NCBI GenBank assembly: GCA_910575105.1 | Contig: CAJTDK010000026.1 | Coordinates: 1-40,827 of the forward strand | Length of the DNA stretch: 40,827 bases | Reading direction: 5' to 3' | From: Lachnospiraceae bacterium | GTDB lineage: Bacteria > Bacillota > Clostridia > Lachnospirales > Lachnospiraceae | Shown here: positions 35,752-40,827 of the stretch, one piece after another | How positions within the stretch are numbered: the stretch's first letter is position 1 | Layout of the letters: each line of letters begins with the position of its first letter | Program-made: the position numbers and the translations under genes | The notes under the pieces: generated by a model | Seen by the model: only the letters and a program-made list of their open reading frames with translations | Database searches by the model: none | Told to the model about the DNA's origin: nothing

Positions 35752-35826
35752 ATTATAGTGAATTACTCCAACTCACAAAGGGCTGGGGTAATTTTGTATC
35801 TGACCGCATTAATATTTGGCGCTTAC
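34174..35826 (+). mobile_element. IS66-family element, 5'-truncated
   Basis: The IS66 tnpC body is followed by a non-coding tail ending GGCGCTTAC (35818-35826), whose reverse complement GTAAGCGCC is the usual IS66 terminus. No matching left end exists near 34174, so the element lost its left part, including tnpA and tnpB. AT-rich, unrelated DNA begins right after 35826. Confidence 0.75.
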
Positions 35827-35936
35827 TTTATAATAAACATAGATTGGTATAGTCGTTGAAAGTAATGCAGGTCATTAAAGATAGGCGGCTTATATCCTGC
35901 CTGATATTAAATAGGTTTGGGATAGGGGGACTAACG

Positions 35937-36665
35937 ATGAAAAATAATGATGAAACAATTAAATCTGAAATTGGAACGGAAGCTGCTTGGAGGGGGTTTT
36001 CTACACAAACACTATATATTGCAAAGCGATTATTGGAAGCAGAAAACAATGTTCAGTTATATCCTGAGCAAGTTGAAGACTTAATGATTATTGAAAACGA
36101 TAAGATAATTGAGCTGGTTCAAGTTAAAAATTTGTCAAATGATTTATCTTTATCAGATTTATCACCGAAAAAGAATGATTCTTTTTTTAGAAGGTGTTTA
36201 ACGTATAAAGATAGTAATATTCGTTTGAGAATAGTATCGTTTGGAAATATTGGTTTGGAATTTCGGAAAATGCTACAGACAAAAAATAGAAGAAAAAGTA
36301 GTGTCTTTGACAAATTATTATCATATGGATATGAAGATAGTGATGTTTTTTGGTTGTTAGAGCATTTGGAAATTGAAAAGGTAGATGAGTTGGAGGTTGA
36401 AAATAGCATTAAAGACGAACTCAAGAAATATATAGAAGTGATAGCGGCATACAACTTAGTAAATGATAGCTTAATCTATTACATATATAAACTTTCTAGG
36501 GAAAAAGGGTATACATCTAAAAAGTTATGGGAGGAAAGAATAAGCAATATTGTTAAAAATATAATGGCAATAGATTCGGTGAAAAAACAATATCAAAAAA
36601 CAATCGTTCCATTGTGTGACTATAAAAGCAATAAAACAAGAGAGGAGTTATTTTCTTGCTTATAG
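35937..36665 (+). CDS. N-terminal fragment: DUF4297/Cap4-like nuclease domain
   Basis: The 242-aa first fragment as written in the sequence. It contains the whole nuclease-like domain (residues 10-75) and a helical linker. The frame runs off at 36651-36654; after ARG-GLU-GLU-LEU-PHE it adds three residues and stops, whereas the neighbouring frame continues the family-like sequence LAYRMGVNAHPDH. Confidence 0.7.
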   Translation: MKNNDETIKSEIGTEAAWRGFSTQTLYIAKRLLEAENNVQLYPEQVEDLMIIENDKIIELVQVKNLSNDLSLSDLSPKKNDSFFRRCLTYKDSNIRLRIVSFGNIGLEFRKMLQTKNRRKSSVFDKLLSYGYEDSDVFWLLEHLEIEKVDELEVENSIKDELKKYIEVIAAYNLVNDSLIYYIYKLSREKGYTSKKLWEERISNIVKNIMAIDSVKKQYQKTIVPLCDYKSNKTREELFSCL

Positions 36666-37038
36666 AATGGGAGTTAATGCCCATCCGGATCATATTAGAA
36701 ATAACTGTGATTTATGGAGAGAAAGATGGATTAAAGAAATTGATAGGAGATTTATCAAAAATAATATTGTTCTTATAAAAGGGGCATCAGGTCAGGGAAA
36801 GTCTACATTGGCATATAGGTATCTTATTGATACATATCCAGAATTGAATGTTATGTGTATTCAGAAACTTCTTTCAGAAGAACAGGCAATAGATATACTT
36901 AGTATTCTTAGGGGATTGAATGATAGAAAAGATATTGTAATATATATGGATGTAGAACCTTATGATATTCAATGGTTGTGGCTTTGTGAAAAGGCAATGG
37001 AATTTGGAATAGACATAAAAATACTTGTTTCTATCTAG
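36616..37038 (+). pseudogene. middle fragment: P-loop NTPase start
   Basis: Open frame carrying LIKGASGQGKSTLAYRYL, a Walker A motif, then IVIYMDVEPYD. The GTG at 36616 is only where the frame opens; the authentic continuation starts near 36652. It stops at TAG 37036-37038 while the next frame carries on with SREEDFQRSP, typical of the sequence after a STAND Walker B. Confidence 0.6.
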
Positions 37039-39385
37039 AGAAGAAGATTTTCAGAGAAGTCCTATAGACTATTCAAAACATAATTTTGAGGAAATATCAT
37101 TGAATTTTTCAAAGGACGAAGCAAAAGAAATATATAATATGTATTCAAATAGTACATACTTGTCATTTGATGATGCATGGAAGTCGTTTGGTGAAAAAGG
37201 ACCATTAATGGAATATATTTTTATGCTTAATGAATCAAAGACTTTGGTTGCAAGAATAAATGCTCAAATAGAAAATATAGTTAACCATGAGGTACAGGCA
37301 GATACATGGCTTGAATGTTTAGCAATTATATCTTTGGGAGGAATTCATAATAATAGTATATCTTTAAATAGTATGTTTCAAAAAGTAGAATGCAAGCAAA
37401 AAACCAAAATGATTAAACATTTTGAAAAAGAATACTTTATTAAAATCACACAAAATAATACATATATAGAGTGTTTACATGTATTAAGGGCAAGGATTAT
37501 ATACAATTTGTTGATGGAGAGAGGAATATTTGATAAGGAAAATATTTTAATGAAAACTCTTGGGGTAATAGAACATAATGCAACACAGATACTAATAGAA
37601 TATGTTTATGGGACGAGAATAACAGAAGATTTCATTAATAAGATTGCAAATATAGAATATTTGAGTATTGAAGTATATGCTGATATTGTAAAAGCATTGC
37701 TGTGGTGTGAGATATATTATTACTATCGAATAAATAAAAAAGTTATTGAAGAAGGTGATCTGCTATTTAATAATCAATTTATGTTTCTGGGTAATACAGA
37801 TATTACAGGTTTATTGGAAATTGATACCTTACAGGATATATGCAAGATGTTTAATAATGTAAAACCAGATTTTGAGGAACAAATGAGGAATCAATTGAGT
37901 AGATTACCTATGCTCAAGTTGGATTATAGATTTTTGGATTGTTTTTTTGAACTTACAAATAAGACGATAAACAATTTGTATGAAATTAATGAAGAGAACT
38001 TGACGGCATGGGGATATGTTTTATTCTGGCTTTCATATAGAAATTTTATTTTAGAACCGATTTCGGAACCACATGTTGATTGGAAATTAAATATTGAAGA
38101 AACCTTAAATTATGTATTAGGCATTAGTAAGCAAGGTTGGCTTAATATGCGGGATAGCATTGTCAAAGTAATAATGCCATCTATTTTGCTAGAAAATGGA
38201 GTTATTTACTATGAAATTAAAAGTAATGCAGTGTCTGCAATAATTAATGTCCTGCTGGGTAATGATCAGGAACAACCACATTCACGGATTATGAAATTGA
38301 TAAGTATTTTTCAGCGTTCATTTCCAGAAAAGAAAAAATATAATGTTAAGATTGTTGGATATTCTTTCATGGAGGAGGTGGAAATTCCAGATACAGAAAA
38401 AAATATTTCACAAGAGCATTTACCGTATGTTTGGATTACACAATTAAATAGATGTTTTGGGAATATGCAGAAATACCATAATCTTCCTCAAAATTGGAAA
38501 GATATATACGAAAGAATAATTAATGCAAGAAATGCTATTTTAGATTATTTTATAATTCTGCTTGATGCTGTAGAAAAATTATATAGAAACGAAAATGCTA
38601 GGATTTTCAGTTCGGACAATTATAAGAAAAAGAAGGTAATAGCATATAATCTTACTAAAGAAAATCCATATATTGAGCCAATGTGTGCTGTAGACAGGTA
38701 TGGACTTCGTAATGATAATTATGTTGTCGAGGATAATCATCAGAAATATTCTATTGAATGGCATCAAGAAAGCGATAAAGAACATATATCATATTTGTGT
38801 CATCAATATTTTTCAAATGTTCATGCTTTTTGTGAAAACTGTGAAAATATATTAGTAGATGCTAAAACCAAAAAACAGCAAGGGCAAAAGTCTAGGATTG
38901 CATATTATAATTTAATTCAAGCATTAATGAAAATAGATGCATTCCAAGAAAAATTTGATGATTATTTTAGCTCGTTTGGTATTTTTACCAATAGCAAACG
39001 GGAATTAGATATTTTAGAAAAAACAGCAGCAGTTTTTACAATTGTTTTTTTCAATAATTATGCGAGAGAAAAATCTATTTGCTATAGAGCAAAGGAAAGC
39101 GTGCGTTCTACAGAACGAAAAATAGTACAATTTATGAAAAGTGGTATCAATATGCTGCCAGGTGTTACAAGGAAAATAGGCGAAATTAATCAACCTGTAG
39201 TAGATGTGGAAATTTTCCAATTTGAAAAATTTCTTTTACAATTCTATAATTCACTAAAGAAGTTAGGGAAGGATATGGACAATACATCATTTTCAGGATA
39301 TTTATTAAAAAACATTTCAGTAAATTACATGTCAATCCTATTTGTGATGGAGAGAATACATTTCCAAGTATTGATATTCCGGTAA
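37025..39385 (+). CDS. large C-terminal fragment: rest of NTPase and helical sensor region
   Basis: A 786-codon frame opening at a TTG without ribosome site. It begins with the end of the NTPase (SREEDFQRSPIDY) and is otherwise alpha-helical and rich in Lys, Asn and Ile. No known repeat was recognised. If the frameshifts are real, this part would not be made except by ribosomal slippage. Confidence 0.6.
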   Translation: MFLSREEDFQRSPIDYSKHNFEEISLNFSKDEAKEIYNMYSNSTYLSFDDAWKSFGEKGPLMEYIFMLNESKTLVARINAQIENIVNHEVQADTWLECLAIISLGGIHNNSISLNSMFQKVECKQKTKMIKHFEKEYFIKITQNNTYIECLHVLRARIIYNLLMERGIFDKENILMKTLGVIEHNATQILIEYVYGTRITEDFINKIANIEYLSIEVYADIVKALLWCEIYYYYRINKKVIEEGDLLFNNQFMFLGNTDITGLLEIDTLQDICKMFNNVKPDFEEQMRNQLSRLPMLKLDYRFLDCFFELTNKTINNLYEINEENLTAWGYVLFWLSYRNFILEPISEPHVDWKLNIEETLNYVLGISKQGWLNMRDSIVKVIMPSILLENGVIYYEIKSNAVSAIINVLLGNDQEQPHSRIMKLISIFQRSFPEKKKYNVKIVGYSFMEEVEIPDTEKNISQEHLPYVWITQLNRCFGNMQKYHNLPQNWKDIYERIINARNAILDYFIILLDAVEKLYRNENARIFSSDNYKKKKVIAYNLTKENPYIEPMCAVDRYGLRNDNYVVEDNHQKYSIEWHQESDKEHISYLCHQYFSNVHAFCENCENILVDAKTKKQQGQKSRIAYYNLIQALMKIDAFQEKFDDYFSSFGIFTNSKRELDILEKTAAVFTIVFFNNYAREKSICYRAKESVRSTERKIVQFMKSGINMLPGVTRKIGEINQPVVDVEIFQFEKFLLQFYNSLKKLGKDMDNTSFSGYLLKNISVNYMSILFVMERIHFQVLIFR

Positions 39386-39432
39386 GAAATTTTCTTATTT
39401 ACAAAGAATTTGATAAATTTTTAAGTAAAGTA

Positions 39433-39894
39433 TTGCCAAATGATGAAAAAGATAATTGGGAAATTATAAATTCATCTCAGGCAGCAATTCAGGGGATAGG
39501 GGCAATATCCTCACTTAAAATATTATTTGTCTATGCATCGGAAATAGAGCATGAGTTGTTAGATAAACAAGAAAGTACTATTATGAAGGATGTTTATTGC
39601 CTATATCGGAGAAAGGTGATGAACTTAATCGTTGATGCGGCAAATATATTAAAAAGTGTAGCGGAATATATTTTTGCAAATGCAATTATTAATATTTCTG
39701 AAATAAAAGAGGCTAATATGGCATTGGAAGAGGTTGCAGATCAACTATGTGATGCTATTTTTGATATGGCAAAAGAATTATCTTACGAAGAAATAGCAAA
39801 TTTTTTTGAGGAACTTACAACACAATTTTGTAAGTATGTAGATGCGTCTGGCGTTGTAATTGCAAATGGAGAGATTGATAATATGTACCAATAA
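39433..39894 (+). pseudogene. C-terminal tail fragment of the same gene
   Basis: Frame of 153 codons from a TTG with no ribosome site. Reading this frame back to 39313 gives KLHVNPICDGENTFPSIDIP, which joins smoothly to the previous fragment if the A6 run at 39307-39312 is given a seventh A. It is helical and acidic, and ends the gene at TAA 39892-39894. Confidence 0.6.
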
Positions 39895-40192
39895 TTTTTC
39901 TTTGTGGTAGTATTGTTAGAGTTGACGTAATACTCGGAGTGTAAAATATCATCTGGTATTTGTTCATTGACTGTTTCGTGTTTGTTTTTATTTTTGCTTT
40001 ATCTAAATCGTGTCAAAATGAGAAGTGAAAGGGTCAATGAAGTGATTAGGCTTAATAAATAATATCAGAATTACGGCAGAGGAGATTGTGCAGAGGGAAC
40101 TGATATATGTGTGATTCTGATTGGGACGGGAAACTGCCCCTATTTTTTGAGAAAATTTGTTTTGTCCTGATAATTTTCTAGGAGCCCTCAGT
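39895..40192. other. AT-rich non-coding stretch before the repeat array
   Basis: I see no gene, promoter pair or terminator of quality here. Short frames lack ribosome sites. It separates the broken nuclease-NTPase gene from the heptamer array. Confidence 0.5.
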
Positions 40193-40679
40193 GATATAGA
40201 ATTGATATAATACTCATCCATTTCGATATAGCAATGATGTAGAAATCGGAAAAATGATATAGTAACGATATAGTGTCTGCAACCATGAAAATTTTCAGCG
40301 ATATAGAAATGATATAGGAATCGAAAAAACGATATAGGTATGATGTAGGAACGGTGTAGAAATGATATAGTTTTTGGACATTCACATAAAGCATCAAACA
40401 GGGTGTCCGTAGATTGGATTTGTACAAAATATCCTATCCGTTGGTAGTAAATCTTGTGTCCGCATTTAGGGGTACATTATATGCCAGGATGATATAGAAA
40501 TGGTGTAGATTCTGAAGATTTTGGTGTAGGAATGGTGTAGAAATCAGAAATAATGATGTAGAAACGGTGTAGGCTTTTTGCAGGGAGATTTTTCGATGAT
40601 ATAGAAATGATGTAGAATCTCCCGATTTTGATATAGGAATGATATAGACAATGCCCAAAATGATGTAGGAATGATGTAG
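40193..40679 (+). repeat. helically phased array of 24 GATRTAG heptamers
   Basis: Twelve copies start at 40193, 40204, 40225, 40236, 40256, 40267, 40300, 40311, 40331, 40342, 40353 and 40364, and twelve at 40491, 40502, 40523, 40534, 40555, 40566, 40598, 40609, 40630, 40641, 40662 and 40673. The forms are GATATAG, GATGTAG, GGTGTAG and one GATATAA, all on the plus strand, usually followed by AAAT or GAAY. Spacing is 11 within pairs and 20-21 between most pairs (33 or 32 in two places), so all sites face the same side of the helix. The 11-base step excludes a peptide-repeat origin. It is probably an operator or recognition array for a protein encoded nearby, perhaps just beyond the window. Confidence 0.85.
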
Positions 40680-40798
40680 ATTTCATATTTTATGCTATTT
40701 AGTGACTGCTGATTAAGTCAATGGTTTTTTAAGTACATATAGAAAATTCTTTTCTCGATCCAATAAAATTTAACAGATGTATTTTCAAATCACTATCC

Positions 40799-40827
40799 CT
40801 TTTACAGTTCTCTAAAAACTGTAAAAA
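40799..40827. other. AT-rich inverted repeat at the window end
   Basis: TTTTACAGTT and AACTGTAAAA form a 10-base stem around CTCTAAA. It could terminate a gene reading leftward from beyond the window, or be an operator. The window ends here. Confidence 0.35.

Larger units (their letters stand above)
35937..39894 (+). pseudogene. DUF4297/Cap4-like nuclease plus P-loop NTPase (STAND/Avs-like), broken by three frameshifts
   Basis: Four overlapping frames join into one conceptual protein of about 1318 aa. The N-terminus (G..AAWRGFSTQTLYIAKRL, then EQVEDLMI and VQVKN) looks like a DUF4297/Cap4 dsDNA nuclease with a D...QxK site. Next comes an NTPase with Walker A KGASGQGKST and YMDVEPYD, then about 900 mostly helical residues. 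Nuclease, NTPase and long helical sensor is the plan of STAND/Avs-type phage sensors. Frameshifts lie at the T4 run 36651-36654 (one base too many), at 37028-37036 (one base too many) and at the A6 run 39307-39312 (one base too few). They may be real decay or read errors. GGGGGA at 35925-35930 supports ATG 35937. Confidence 0.65.

Noticed and set aside
40193-40679. CRISPR array
   Set aside because: Units are 7 bases with 4-base and about 14-base gaps; no repeats of 23-50 bases, no unique spacers of 30 bases and no cas genes.
40188-40686. Reverse-strand open frames with Tyr/His/Ile/Ser-rich peptides
   Set aside because: They are the heptamer array read backwards; the 11-base step is not a multiple of three and there is no ribosome site.

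Overview
The window reads as a stacked anti-phage defence island from a low-GC Gram-positive anaerobe, most likely a member of the Clostridia close to Lachnospiraceae. The evidence is the AT-rich codon use of most genes, strong GGAGG-type ribosome binding sites, and an integrated element (SymE, ParA, ParB, sigma-like factor, VapE helicase, large serine recombinase) of the kind common in that group. No rRNA, tRNA or housekeeping gene was recognised, and all family calls come from motifs read by eye.

Layout. (1) 133-13551: one tight operon that looks like a type 4 BREX system: an unrecognised 572-aa protein, BrxP (PP-loop sulfurtransferase-like with a ferredoxin domain), a BrxC/PglY-like giant ATPase, PglZ, a short BrxL, a 65-aa Cys4 protein and a cysteine desulfurase. 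The last two supply an apparent local sulfur source, pointing to sulfur-based DNA modification. (2) 13584-15455: a Schlafen/AlbA_2-type ATP-binding regulator bracketed by phased copies of TTAGTYCAAGA. (3) 15512-17332: a TOTE-type primase-helicase cut off in helicase motif II by a GC-rich element.

(4) About 17285-35826: an integrated element. The GC-rich backbone (structured RNA-like leader, SymE, ParA, ParB, a sigma-like factor, small proteins, VapE, serine recombinase) is interrupted by an IS200-like insertion and by an AT-rich cargo (20600-28560). The cargo is a LlaJI-like restriction-modification operon (XRE regulator, two C5 cytosine methyltransferases, a possible DNA-recognition protein, McrB-like and LlaJI/McrC-like subunits) facing a convergent zinc-finger gene. 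The backbone is decayed: a deletion joins the first codons of a DUF2800 gene to a VapE gene without its N-terminal part, and a second serine recombinase is fused after about 56 codons to a 5'-truncated IS66 transposase. The element probably cannot move by itself.

(5) 35937-39894: a large DUF4297/Cap4-like nuclease plus P-loop NTPase gene, STAND/Avs-like in layout, split by three single-base frameshifts. (6) 40193-40679: a non-coding array of 24 GATRTAG-type heptamers in two clusters of 12, spaced 11 bp inside pairs and mostly 20-21 bp between pairs. This is the least explained feature of the window; it echoes the spacing of the repeats around the AlbA_2 gene although the sequence differs. At least five defence modules (BREX, AlbA_2 regulator, TOTE, LlaJI-like RM, DUF4297-NTPase) lie end to end, several of them damaged.
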